Below, one piece after another: positions 1 through 12,340 of a stretch of DNA of 64,000 nucleotides (positions are counted from its first letter, which is position 1; each line of letters starts with the position of its first letter). A program made the position numbers and the translations under genes. Source of the stretch: Cristatella mucedo (lineage: Eukaryota > Bryozoa > Phylactolaemata > Cristatellidae); contig WPIO01000001.1 of the NCBI GenBank assembly GCA_009760855.2, positions 20,862,501-20,926,500 of the forward strand, written 5' to 3'. The notes below the pieces were generated by a model that worked only from the letters and a program-made list of their open reading frames with translations, was not told the DNA's origin and did no database searches.

Positions 1-640
1 TTTGTATGTCGTGGTGGAATACTAGTTGCCGGCCGAGCTGTGACGGAGCAAGCATTTGTATCTCGAGAGGCAAGACCAATAGGATTTTTAAGCAGGCTTG
101 ATATAAAAGCAGTTATTAGTACAATTGTAGCACAAAATCAAAGACTTTACTCAACATGAACTTGGAAGTTACTCTTAAAGTAGTATTAATACATAATTTC
201 TTCGTTTGTGACGGTCTCGTGTAGTAGGAATACAGGACGGCCCAGCTCGCTGCCTCACTGTATGGGGGAGTAAAGGCACCCAGCACCCTCCTCGGGCTCA
301 GCTGCTGGCCCCAGGATAATTTAGGAGCCTAGCCAGTTAAATTCGGGTCAGTTTTGAAAGACCCAATCACTAAATTTTAGCTAACAGGAGAGACTAAACA
401 GCTATGAGAGCGAACTGCAATAAATAAGTATAAGAATAGTAAGTATATATATATATATAGATAGATATATAGATATATATATATATATATATTATATTAA
501 ATAGATATCTATCTATAGATAACCCAAACAATGGCTGGCCAATGTAATTCGCTTAATGTAGAAAACAAGCATCTAGAAAATATGTTTTTGAAAACCTTTA
601 TCGATAGAAATACCACAAATATTTGTGGGGCACTCATTTT
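1..640. other. No gene recognised; degenerate TA/TAGA microsatellite
   Basis: A TATATA/TAGATA tract lies at about 443-515. Upstream exons of the SEFIR receptor gene might fall here or further left, but no frame with splice sites convinced me. Confidence 0.4.
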
Positions 641-859
641 AATATTTAGCGACTTGGATCAAATAATGAACAGCTTAACTCCCTAGGGAAACAGTGAAAA
701 TGAAAAGTTTTCTGTGATGCTATACACAGACGAGTCACTCCTCCTTTGTCCCAATGTGCATAATTTGTAAATATACACCATCACATAAGGGCTATTTTTG
801 CAGAAATATTTTGTATAATTTTTCATATTATTAACACTGTAACGACTTGCTTCTTCAAG

Positions 860-3800
860 CGTAACGGCATCTATCGTACGTTTGAAAAGGAAAGTCAGTG
901 CGTGAGATTAAAGATTGCCCCCTATAGCTCTCCATTATACTGGATTTGGGGCAGAGACGAGGATCACAAGCTCGAGAATCCCAAATTCAGACACAGACTA
1001 TTCTTTCACCAGCTTGCACCAACGGAAATTTCCTACGAAGCCGGCACACGTAAGCCGAGTGCTCCCAACGATGCAATCGTGTTTGTCATGTGAATTCTAG
1101 GTGAAGCTTCTGCATTTGTTTTAGTGTCAGATGCAGTGATCATTCTCGTCGTATCATCAGTACTCCTCATAGCCGCATTGGCTGGGGCAAAGTTTTTGAG
1201 CCGAAGAAGCAAACGCACGAAAGAAAAAGCACTCAAGCAAGACGGTGAGCTTGTAGATATTTTTTATTGTAAGCGTGTATTGAAATTGCCCAAGAATTAT
1301 CACTTTTAAGTGCGTAAGTTTAATAGGTGCAGGAATCGTAAATTCCGTATTAGTGATTATCTTACCCCAAAATGTCTTAATCAAGTTTTTTGTTAGGACA
1401 TTTTAGTGAATACTATTACACTCGGAAATAATGGTCACACTTTTAGAGTTCAGCATGCATTATAACTCCTCTATCGACCTGAATTGTTTGTTGAAAGAAC
1501 AAACTGACGGAGTGTCATGTGGAGGTAGGCATATTTCTATCCAGCATTTGTCGCGAGTACGCTTACCCTGGTGACTTTGCATAAGACAATAATGAAAATT
1601 GTAGGTCCACTGTTTGGCTGCTCGACACCAGAGGTCCTCTTGCTTTACGCGTATGATAACGAAGTTCATATTGACGCCGTAAGAGCTCTGGCCGAAGTTC
1701 TATCGACATATGGAGGATGCCATGTTGAATGTGATCAGTTCTGCCGACCGGACGTCGTCGACAGGCATGATTGGCTAAAGGAAAAGGTCGAGAAATCTAA
1801 GGCGATAGTCGTAGTTGACTCACCAGGGGCGTCATTAATTTATGAAGCTTTCCTCGGCGATCAGATGTACCGGAAGTATGAACGTGCATTTCCAACCCAT
1901 TATCATTTGCCGGCTACACTGGCGCTTGCTGAGGAGCAGCCACAAGTGCGACACAGATTGGCAAGAGTCACAACTGGCTACTCGTACCGAAATTCTAGCC
2001 TCAGAAATGCATTGGTACAAGAGTTTTGCATACCTGAGAATCTGCAGGAGCTGATATTCTTCACCCACGGTGCAACTCCAGCGTCCGCTGAATGGCCTTG
2101 CCGAGCTATCTGCTTATGTTCCGAAAAGGTAGGACAGCGATTCCTCGCTTTGAACGCTCTGTTCGGTAAAGAAACTACTTTTACCTCGAGATTTTAAGGA
2201 GTTAAAGACGCCAAAGTCTTACATTGAGTATTTTGAACCTTATCTATTTTAAATAATTAATTTTAAGAGAGCGGCTACAGCATTAAATAGATATTCATTT
2301 TGAGAAATGTACAACATAGTACGAAAGCAACCAACACATTTGTTAGTCGCATGTTACACTGAAACTGACAAAATTGTTTACTAGTCGTTCAAATACCCCT
2401 TTAAAAACTAACTCGGTTCGCGATTACAGGCTCAGTGATTTCCTAAAGTAATTTTGAGTTTCCAAGTACTCAATTCAGTCACAATTTAGTGGGAATTGGA
2501 TTAGGCACAGGGATGCTCTGAGTACTGATTTTTCAATTCAACAGAATTTTCCTTTTAACATCTACCACATTTCGTTTTACAACTCTTTAGTGCTACTGTT
2601 GCAGCGACGGCAAGTGAGTTGTGACGGTGAGGTGAGAAGTTATTTCAGCAGTTCACTTTTCGCCCAATGAATTCTAACGGTTACAGCAGCAATTCAAAAT
2701 AGCAAAGGTTCACCGTGCCTAATTAGAGAACTCGAACGTTGCAATTGCCAGCCTAGGTTATAATAAAGATCAATTTAACTAGTGGCCAAGCGTTGAGCTT
2801 CCCGTGGCTGCAAATTATATCCTGGATAACGGGTATATCCGAAGGTTTATGGAAGGTCTCACTGGCTCCTACTTTAAAACTGCTGATGCAGCCAAATGTA
2901 AATCGTTTTTCGTCTGGAAGGATTTTAGGGTTCGAACGAGGCAGCAAGCTGAATGATTTACAAATGACTAAGCTGTTTGTAAAAATTTCTAGTTCGTTCA
3001 TATAAATATGTGAGGAGAAGAAAAAATGTATTATGACTGAACTATTTTTTATCTACTCTATTGCTGTCTAATAAATACTTGGGTAAAGTCACTTTTACCT
3101 TACCCAGTGTCAGTTCAAAGCCTGTCATTGAAGCCATGCGCAAGCTTGAATATATATTCAGATCTGCTTCTAATAGTCTATCGTTTGATACTTCAATATG
3201 AGAAACATTACTGCAAAAAGATCTGTGCTTAGTGTAGCTTAACTCATTAGGCCATCGGCATGATAAAATCCTGAAACGAACTAGCATTCGCTTGGTTTCG
3301 TCGTATTGGCTACGGTCTAGCTGGTTAGACTCGGTGGGCTTCATTAACCTAAACTTGTATTCAAACAGAGCACAATTACATTAGGTAAGGAGCTACAGCC
3401 CCTCGCCCAATTAATGGGTTGCCTGAGCAAGTCTGGTTTATTAAACTTAACGGGTCACCCATTTAAGAATCCTAGTGGTGAAATGCGGAATTGTAAGCGA
3501 ATCACTGGATCATTCATATGCTTTGTTATTATCAGTTTCTAGTTTAGTTCGAGTCGCAAAGCTAATTGAATCAACTTAGATTTGTGCGACTATTGAATTA
3601 TCTGATGCAGAAAACCATCAGCAGCTTTTATACAGTTTTATTTCTGTTTCAGTATCAGAAAATGGTACGGCATCTATCGGCAATGACAGAGATGCTGCTA
3701 CGGAATCCGAATCACTTTGTTTCAACGTATGGCCCTCTAGAGACCAGATTAGATTCGGGCTTCAATCCTTCTACGTATCAACAATGGCTTGGAGGAAGTA

Positions 3801-4198
3801 TAGATGCTTCAACCGGTGGCACTTGCGTTTTTACAATTCCAGATAGCACCGTCAGCAACCAATACGATCAACAAAATAAAGAATTAGTTTTGCAGCAGCT
3901 TCCAGGGCTGTCGACAGCAATTCCTAATGCAGAAGAGATGTGGCACTGGTTTGCCAACTCTAACTCATCAATCGACGATAACATGATGAGTTACGAAGGT
4001 TTTAACCAAATGCTACAACGTTTGAACAGCGTTCCTGATAGCAATGTCTCCGTCAGTGCTGTCCGTCTTAGTACAGATCGTGAAGTTGTACACAACATCA
4101 ATCTCGCTGGCTGCAATGCTCCACTGAGCAAAGATGGTTCATTTTCAAATGACCTGGATTCAATTAGTTGCAACACGATTGATGATCAGGAGATGTGA
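860..4198 (+). CDS. IL-17-receptor-like protein with transmembrane segment and SEFIR domain; last four exons (5'-partial)
   Basis: Probable cell-surface cytokine receptor; SEFIR domains of IL-17 receptors recruit adaptors such as Act1 by SEFIR-SEFIR contact. Four exons join in phase: about 860-1049, 1101-1244, 1605-2128 and 3653-4198 (stop TGA), giving 467 residues in the window. Exon 1 looks like the membrane-proximal ectodomain. Exon 2 encodes a hydrophobic helix (residues about 69-92) followed by a basic stop-transfer stretch (LSRRSKRTKEK). Exon 3 is the SEFIR domain, with box-1-like VLLLYAYD, then DWLKEKVEKSKAIVVVDSPGA. Exon 4 is a polar tail rich in Asn, Ser and Gln. The donor/acceptor phases 1, 1 and 0 all fit. 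The first acceptor could also be at 803. The N-terminal ectodomain must lie left of the window. The family call rests on motif recognition; the closest receptor subtype is not resolved. Confidence 0.72.
1050..1100 (+). other. 51-nt mini-intron of the SEFIR receptor gene
   Basis: The sequence starts GTAAGC and ends TTCTAG. Removing it joins codon phase 1 to phase 1 and avoids the in-frame TGA in the intron, linking the ectodomain exon to the transmembrane exon. The same 51 bases are present unchanged in the inverted copy at 15759-15809. Without splicing neither reading frame connects to the hydrophobic helix, so I favour a real very short intron. Confidence 0.55.
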
Positions 4199-4422
4199 AC
4201 AGACTGCTTGCACCAATAGCTTTGTCTCCCAGGAGCCAATCTGAGATTATGGTTGCCTAAATGCTTTCGAAATGTAATCTAAAATCGCTGGAAAGATGTG
4301 GGAAATCAAGAAATCGACATGTTCATCACATATACTATGCATTCAACTGACATTTTATGAGTACTCCAACCACTTCCGGAAGTTGATTTATCGTATTTTG
4401 CTTGCTAAAGACAGTACGTAAC

Positions 4423-4428
4423 AATAAA
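4423..4428 (+). promoter_or_regulatory. poly(A) signal AATAAA of the SEFIR receptor gene
   Basis: A canonical AATAAA lies 225 bases after the TGA stop. The hexamer and its surroundings are preserved in the mirror copy at about 12110-12120 on the minus strand. No other AATAAA is closer to the stop. Confidence 0.45.
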
Positions 4429-4641
4429 GGCTTCTAGTTGCTTGCCATCTTAAGATGGTGATCATCGTTACTTGAAACGCCAGCCATTAGCAGTCACTTT
4501 CTGATTTCCAGGGCGTAGGAGATGAAAAAGTGGTTAAGCTCTTATGCGGCAACAGCTTAAAGTCAATTCGACTATATTGAAAACTATGGTTCTTGATTAC
4601 GAAAACACTGACAGCAAGCTTACGAAGTCCCTTCACCGGAA

Positions 4642-4899
4642 ATGCCAAAGATGAAGAGATGTGGCAAGCACATGCATAGACAGGTTCCAGTCCTGTCAGG
4701 GCAAGAGATGATGACCTTCGAATGTTTCTACCTTGTGCTGATGCGCTCGGCCAGCATTACCAGCTCGAACGGCTGGAGCGGCGACCGTGTGGGAAGCGAG
4801 GCTGCTCCCTTCCCTGAGACTGGCCTTTTCGCTGATACAGCGAGCTGCAAATTGTTGAGGATATCGGACATTGAAACTGGGGATACGGTTAGACTATAG
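4642..4899 (+). other. Small reading frame kept in both arms; function unknown
   Basis: An 85-codon frame lies downstream of the receptor gene's poly(A) signal. The mirror copy on the minus strand (11905 to about 10987) keeps the same frame and the same stop, apart from an L2 insertion at the equivalent of 4798. The opposite strand is also open for 64 codons here, so the direction is uncertain. No domain is recognised. It may be non-coding sequence that happens to be open. Confidence 0.2.
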
Positions 4900-6111
4900 G
4901 CTGCAGTATAATTGCTCACCAACAGACTGGCGTCAAGGTCGATATTTCTTTGAGCTCTCCTCGCTCTAATCGTATTAGTTCAAACTCCCTGCTTCTAAGC
5001 TTTGGTGATTTATACGCAAAACGAGCTGCATGCATTTGTGATAACCTTGTAATAGTAATAATATCTTGCCTTAATTGACTTGCTAAAATAAATGGTCAGC
5101 AGTTATTCAGGTACGCCACTGCTCGGTTTTTACGAAAATTCTTCCTAACCAAAATTTGATGGCATCGATTCTTCACTCACAGTTTTGCTGATTGAGTTGA
5201 TGGCCACAATCAGAGGGCAAATATAGAACTGGAGTCCGTAATGGGATACCCTTGAGTAGCTATTTGCCGATCATTCAGGCGCGCTCAATACAGCAGAGAG
5301 TGAAAGTACAAGAAACCATTTAGCTTGCCGTGCTCGTCTCTCAGACGGATACCATTATTTCATTTAAACTGGCGACCCATTCCGCATCAGATACTTGAAG
5401 CTGAATATCGTCATCGTTTGTCACGATGATGCAGTAAAGAAATAAGCATTCTGGGCACGACCACAGCTAACTCAGAGTGGCATAGACCATCGTATTATAA
5501 TTATTTGTCTTTCAAGCGTGTCGAGCAATACTTGTCTAGGATAGAAAGAGGACGCCTTCCAGTAACGTATATAATGCTTAAGGTCTCCGTAAAGCGCCAA
5601 TGGTTTGCCAGCGGAGATAACTATAGATTATTTAGTTCTCGGCAGCCGAAAAGACGCTATTCTTCTTTATTTCGCACAAATGAACAAGAAGGCTTTATCG
5701 CTACGTAAATGGGGCCATCGATTAGTCTACGTTCACCATTGGGCGCATGCTAACGAGTAGGAGCACGCGCTACGAGTAGGCGGGCACGGCTAGCCAGCCC
5801 AGGCCTTCTGCTCTGTGTGAGCCGCATGAAGACAAGTAGTCTAAGGCTCTTGGAAGCAGTGAATAGGCACTGGGCACATTAATCAAGAGAACGCTGACAG
5901 CGCTCGTGAAGTGCATGGGCTCGATGCAAAGCATTGTTAATTAATTAAGCTACAGCCGAGGGCGAATTACTTTAAAGTTTCAAGCAGCAATCTTGCGATA
6001 TTTATAATTAAGGACCCTTGCCTTTGGCTTGAGAGGTCATTCGCTACTCCTGACGTTAATAAGTCGTGACCTACGTTCGTCAAAGGAAATATCCGGTGAC
6101 GCCAGGACGTG

Positions 6112-7456
6112 CTCAAGTCTTTCCTAAGACAACAGTTCAGCTGATCAACTTTACAGGCAGGGGAGGGGCGACTAGTCCCCCTTCACCCAAGAATTTAGAG
6201 TTTCATCTAGTTTGCAAGACTTGCAACGTTTCGACGTAGGGGGCAGGACTCAGCAGACTTTTATGTAGGCGGTGCTAGACGCTTAATTAATGAAAATGTA
6301 TAGGGTAAAATCCCGTGGTTTTTTCGGCTCGAACTCGGCGGTTGCTCATCGAGTGAAATGAAGAAACAATTTCGCCATTTGTAAGGGTCGGGGGAGGCGT
6401 AGGAATAGGAACTGGCCCAGGTCGCTGAAGGAGGGCGTAGGAACAGAGGGTGGCCTAGGTCGCTGCCTGCCTGGACAAGGGGGCATATGTTTCCCCTGCT
6501 CCCACCTGCTCCACCACCGGGGTCTTTGAAACCTCGCCCCGATAACGATTTACGGTCGCTTGTACGAAAGATAGAGTGCTCTGGTTGAATCAGAGCGAGT
6601 GACCTACCTACGACTGACCCTACAGGGGTGACCATTCTGGAGCTTGCTCGGGTCAGTGGGCAGGATGCGTTTGGAACGGATTATGTCTGAGTCGGCCCCC
6701 TAATTGCTTCCTGTTAGTTGGGAGAAGTCGTTGTTCACATAACCAGTGTCACTAATGTCAATTGCGCTTTAGGCTGCTCGAGAATGTGAGACTATATACA
6801 CGATACAATCAAGAAGTGCTTTGCCACTTTTTATCAAAGACCTAGCTGGTTTAGGCATATGCACCGCAGAAGCCTGTGTGTGCCGTTGACTGCCATTATT
6901 GTACTGCTCATTAGTTGCAGTCTAATTCTAGCGCTTGAGAGACATTTATAAGAATTTCCTCAGATGCTGCACATCCCAGTCGGCCGTCTAAGGTCAGGTC
7001 TGAACCCGTGGCTAGCCGTCGAGAAGCCAGTTCTGCCTGTATTGAAAAAGACCGTTCAGCACAATAGTTCTTACAAAGCGCTCCAGGCCGGCCTTGACGA
7101 CTGGCGTATGGCTACACGGAAAATTCATGCGCGACCTTTAGCAATAAAAAAAACTCCTAAAGTGAGCGTAGAGAGCTTGATATGCGAAAAGGCGGAAATG
7201 ATCAAAGCACAAGTTCTGGTCCGTGTAAATGACAGCCTACACCTGAAACTCTTACCCTTTGACCAGACGCCGACTGCAGGGCCTTTCGGTATTTAAAGGC
7301 TCTGTGTATATTGGAGGGCTGATGAAATGTACTATGTGAATTCTCCCTTTAAATGATGACCTAAACCGTTGAAACGCCATGCCTATGCTACGGGTTTGAG
7401 ATGACAGACACTCCAGTAGAATTTGGTAATTGACGGCATCAAAAGTTGCAGAGAGA
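6112..7456. other. 1.35 kb insertion private to the left arm, flanked by direct repeats
   Basis: A ~75-base sequence occurs at 6036-6111 and again at 7457-7532, but only once in the right arm (about 9770-9840). The material between has no counterpart in the right arm. It contains two imperfect copies of a ~40-base GC-rich unit near 6370-6460, an unrecognised 110-codon frame at 6964-7296, and a short antisense LINE RT-like piece at about 7395-7455. Confidence 0.6.
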
Positions 7457-7640
7457 TGCAGTCGCTACTCCTGACGTCAATAAGTCGTGACCTACGCTCA
7501 TCAAAGGAAATATCCGGCCATGCCAGGTTGAGCTCCAGTTGCATGTCAGCAATCAGGAAGTCATCTTCTCCTTACCTGACCAATTGCTTTATCTTTAATT
7601 AAACATAACCGCACCAGATGCCATGTGATGTGATGTGATG

Positions 7641-8360
7641 TGATGTGATTGCCAAGCACAATCTAGGCTTTCACTTCTATGCTGATTACACTCAGTTGTA
7701 CCTTTGCTTTGATCCCTCCCAGCCTTCGAGCACCTCAAATTCTCTCCACTCACTTGCTGCATGTATTGATGACATCCGCACATGGATGGCAGCAAATTTT
7801 CTAAAACTAAACAATGATAAAACTAACTTACTAGTTATGGGAAAACCCAGTGTGATTCGAAAATTGGAAAGGCTGACGCTCAAAATTGACGCTGCCAGCA
7901 TATATCCTGTTGAATCAGCTCGAAATCTAGGTGTCATGTTCCAAAGTGACCTCTCGTTAGACGACCACATCAGCTCCACAGTCAAATCTGCCTACTTTTA
8001 GCTTCATAACATTGCTAAAATTCGGGCTTGTTTAGATAAGGATACCACGTCCAAGTTGGTCCATGCATTTGTGACATCCCGTCTCGACTTCTGTAACTCA
8101 CTGCTTACTGGCCAACCCGCATGTGCGATCAGGCGATTGCAGCTGGTGAAAAACTCTGCAGCTAGGCTTGTCTGTCGTGAGCGTCGCAGTTGCCACATTA
8201 CACCACTTCTCGCCGACCTGCACTGGCTACCAGTCAACCAACGGATTGACTTCAAGGTTTTGTCGCTCACTTTTAGGTCACTTCATTCTTTGGCTCCACC
8301 CTATCTCTCAAATATACTCCCCAATCAGGCCAAGCATCGTACCACCCGCTTTTCGAAATC
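7641..8360 (+). mobile_element. L2-like LINE fragment, truncated at both ends
   Basis: This encodes the C-terminal part of the L2-type reverse transcriptase in two pieces (7645-8001 and 8056-8367), separated by an in-frame TAG. The catalytic YADD box has become YADY at 7679-7690, so it cannot be active. The 3' tail is missing. A short TGATG run (7624-7649) marks its left edge. It sits in the spacer between the inverted arms. Confidence 0.85.
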
Positions 8361-9690
8361 TTTATAGCTGTATGGAGTTACAGGCGCAGATGCATAAACA
8401 ATATTGGAGATAGATATCGGAATATTGGAGATAGATCAAGATCCTAATGTGGTCAAAATGGCAGAGATTATGAATACGAGATAACAACGACCAATCTCGG
8501 GAGAATATCTGCGAAAGAATGTTACCCTAAAATTGATTGGGATTGGTTGCTGCCTGCTGGAGGATCTCAGTGCAAGCGATTTTAAAGAATGCTTATACGA
8601 AACTTCAGACACCTCAAAAGCTAGCGAGAATAAGCACGAATTGCAACTCCACTCCACTCCCAATTAAGTTTATCTAAGATCAGAAAGAACGAGAAGCCTG
8701 TAGATGTGGCGTCTGTTAAAGTCGCACTGTTAAGTATTTCAGCCAGATCTCGGTCGCGGCAAACAAGTCAGATCATCAATACTCGCATTATGGCGTGTTG
8801 TAGAGATTTATTGATCATGTGCCGTGTATTCCGTAAGCTCGTTTTAACATTGGGCACTGGGATTGTAAAGAACCTATTGACTGCTTAAGTAGGTCATTTC
8901 ATGCATTGCTGATGGGGGGACAATAGTACTGGGTGGCTTGAAACGATATTAGAAATACTGGAGCTTTTTCCCTAATCTCTCTCTAACATCGCCTGGCCTT
9001 CCTGAAGGAGATATCCATTTCTAAAACCCTAGCAGAGGCAGCTGCTTCCAGGTATGCTTGTTTAGGGTCATAGCGAAATGATAATATGTTACACGTGAAT
9101 ATAGAATAGTATGGTCACTAAGGATAGATGAAGCTTTTAAATGGAATGGCTGGTTCACAGGAAGTTTTGCTGATAAAACGGAGAAGGAACATGAGATGAG
9201 AGGAATTTGGCAGCTCCAGCACATGTCAACCGGACTTTCTGCTCAAGCATATACTTTTAAGACCGCTGACCGATGCAGTAAAAGCTTAATGCCCACAGGC
9301 AGGTAATTTTTGGCGTGCTGTGGAAAAGATACAAAATCTTAAACGTGTTTTAGTCGTTTAAAGAACCTGCCGCTCGTCTGAGCTCTAATGCTGGAAAATT
9401 CTGCACAGGTCAAATAACGCGTGTAGAACTGGATGAGTACGACGGAGGATGCAGCGACCTCGAAATTGGCCCAGGTACACATGAACTAAGCAGCAACATA
9501 TGAGCAGTTGGAGATTGTCCTGTTCGCATGTATATTTGAATCTAGTTCGAGGTTTGATAACTGACGACTGAGATGACGACTGATGAATGAGTCTCCCAGA
9601 CAACGCGATGTGCAAGATCCTATCAAGCGGATACCAACGGTTTTAAAAGTCACATTATTAGCAGTTAACAGCTCGTGTGGTTAACGTTTA
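8361..9690. other. Spacer of the inverted duplication, no gene seen
   Basis: Apart from a short imperfect repeat of an AATATTGGAGATAGAT unit at about 8400-8435, I see no coding, RNA or transposon signal here. The open frames are short and unlike any known protein. Confidence 0.5.
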
Positions 9691-11092
9691 ATTAAAGATA
9701 AAAAAATTGATCAGGTGAGGTGAAGATGACTTCCTGATTGCTGACATGCAACTGGGGCACAACCTGGCATGGCCGGATATTTCCTTTAACTAATGTAGGT
9801 CACGACTTATTGACGTCAGGAGTAGCGAATGGCCTCTTGAGCCAAATGCAAGTGTCCTTAATTATAAATATCGCAAGATTGCTGCTTAAAATCGTAAAGT
9901 AATTCACAATCGGCTGTAGCTTAATTATTTAACTATGCTTTGCATTGAGCCCGTGCACGTCACGAGTGCTGATTCGTGTGCCCAGTGCCTATATACTTCT
10001 TCCTAGAGCCTTAGAATCCTTGTCTTCATGTGGCTCACACTGATCAGAAGGCCTGGGCTGGTTTGCCGTGCCCGCCTACTCGTAGTCCGTGCTCTTACTC
10101 GTTAGCATGCACCCAACGGTGAACGTGGACCAATTGATGGCCCGTTTTATGTAGCGACAGAGCCTTCTTGTTCATTTGTGCCAAATAAAGAAGAATAGTG
10201 TCTTTTCGGCTGACGAGAACTAAAAATCCATAGTTATTTCCACGGGCAAATCTTCGGAGCTTTACGGTGACCTTTAGCAACCTATACGTTCCTGGAATGC
10301 GTGCCCTTTCTATCCTAGACAAATATTACTCGACACGCTTGAAAGACAAGACAAATAATTCAGTAAGTATACAAAGCTTACAATAACCACGGGAGAGTGT
10401 GAACCTCTATAACGCGACGGTCTGTGCAACTCTGAGTTAGCTGTGGTAGCGACTAGAATGCTAATTTTTTTACAGCACCGTCATGGCTAACAGTGACGAT
10501 ATTCAGCTTCAAGTATCTGAAGCAGAATGAGTCGTCAGTTTAAATGAAAAAATGGCATCCGTCTGAGAAACGAGCACGGCAAGCTAAATGGTTTCTTGTA
10601 CTTTCACTGTCTTCTGAATTGTGCCCGTCTGAATAATCGGCACTTAGCTGCTCAAGCATATCTTATTAAGGACCCCAATTGTCTATTTGCCCTCTGATTG
10701 TGGCCATCAATTCAATCAGTGAACGTCAAGTTTTTGTTAGGAAGCATTTTCGTAAAAACCGAGCAGTGAAGTACTTGAATAACTGCTGACTATTTATTTT
10801 AGCAAGTCAATTAAGGCAAGATATTATTACTATTACAGCTATATTAAAAATGCATGCAGTTCGTTAAGCATGTAAATCAGCAAAACTTACAAGCAGAGAT
10901 TTTGAACTAAAACGATTAGAGCAACAAGAGCTCTAACACAATGTCGAGCGTGATGCCAGTCTGTTGGTGAGCAATTATACTGCAGCCTATAGTCTAACCG
11001 CATCCACCGTTTCAATATCCGATATACTCAAAAATTTCCAGCTCGCTGTATCAGCGGAAAGGTCAGTCTCAGGGAAGGGAGCAGCCTTGCTT

Positions 11093-11749
11093 GTGCGATC
11101 AGGCGATTGCAGCTGGTGCAAAACTCTGCAGCTAGGCTTGTCTGTCGTGGGCATCGCAGTTGCCACATTACTCCACTTCTCGCCGACCTGCACTGGCTAC
11201 CAGTGAGGCAACGGATCGACTTCAAGGTTTTGTCGCTCACTTTTAGCTCCCTTCATTCTATGGCTCCAGCCTATCTTTCAGATATACTACCCCATCAGGC
11301 CAAGCATCGTACCACTCACTTTTCGGAATCCAACAGTCTAGAGATACCTTGTACAAACCTTAAATCCTTTGGAGACCGTGCATTTAGCTCGTATGCTCCC
11401 AAAGCCTGGAACTCTCTCCCGACCTGCGTCAGAACATCCCCTGACCTGACCACATTTAAAAGAAACTTAAAAACACACCTATTTAGGACAGCATTTAGTG
11501 GGTCCCTGTGATTCGTCCTTCACGTGCTTATGCGTGCTGACACTGTGCATGCTGCCACTAACCACATTTGCATGCTGACCCTGTGCATATCACCCCTAAC
11601 CATATTATTCATTTTGTTTGTTTTTCAAGCATGATTTTACTTACTATTCTATTGCATATCAATTTGCAGCAAATGTAAAGCGCCTAGAGAGAGATTAAGT
11701 TCTCTGAGGGCGCTTTATCAAGTGCAATATTATTATTATTATTATTATT
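11093..11749 (+). mobile_element. 5'-truncated L2-like LINE inserted in the right arm
   Basis: It carries the last ~134 codons of ORF2 (11107-11511, ending SGSL) and the full 3' tail: the stem-forming GAGATTAAGTTCTCTGAGGGC segment is followed by (ATT)n. The left arm has the uninterrupted site at about 4797-4800. TTGCTT at both junctions may be the target-site duplication. Confidence 0.9.
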
Positions 11750-12340
11750 GCTTCCCGCACGGTTACGGCTCCAGCCGTTTGAGCTGGTAATGCTGGCCGA
11801 GTGCATTAGCACAAGCCAAAAACATTCGAAGGTCATCATCTCTTGCCTTGACAGGACTGGAACCTGATTATGCATGTGATTGCCACATTTCTTCCTCTTT
11901 GGCATTTCCGGTGAAGGTACTTCGTAAGCTTTCTGTCAGTATTCAAGAACCATAGTTTTCAATATAGTCGTATTGACTTTATACTGTGGCCGCATAAGAG
12001 CTTAACCATTTTTTCATCTCAGACGTCCTTGAAATCAAAAAGCGACTGCTGATGGCTGGCGTTTCAAGTAACGATGATCACCGTCTTAAGATGGCAAGCA
12101 ACTAGAAGCCTTTATTGTTACGTACTGTCTTTAGCAAGCAAAATATGATAAATCAACTTCCGGAAGTGGTTGGAGAACTCATAACATTTCAGTTGAATGC
12201 ATAGTATATGTGATGAACGTGTCGATTTCTTGACTCCCCACATCTTTCCAGGGATTTCAGATTACATTTTGAAAGCATTTAGGCAACCATAATCTCAGAT
12301 TGGCTCCTGGGTGACAAAGCTATTGGTGCAAGTAGTCTGT

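Larger units (their letters stand above)
640..7610 (+). repeat. Left arm of the large inverted duplication
   Basis: Sequence from about 640-700 to 7610 reappears as reverse complement between about 9690 and 16230. Anchor pairs: 721-800 with 16060-16135, the transmembrane exon 1101-1244 with about 15613-15757, the SEFIR exon with 14840-15240, 5041-5150 with 10700-10800, 6000-6110 with 9770-9870, and 7500-7610 with 9690-9780. The left arm has a private 1.35 kb insertion (about 6112-7456). Confidence 0.9.

Noticed and set aside
4728-4922. Minus-strand 64-codon frame opposite the small left-arm frame
   Set aside because: It is also partly conserved in the mirror arm, but interrupted earlier; I could not choose it over the plus-strand frame, so it is not listed separately.
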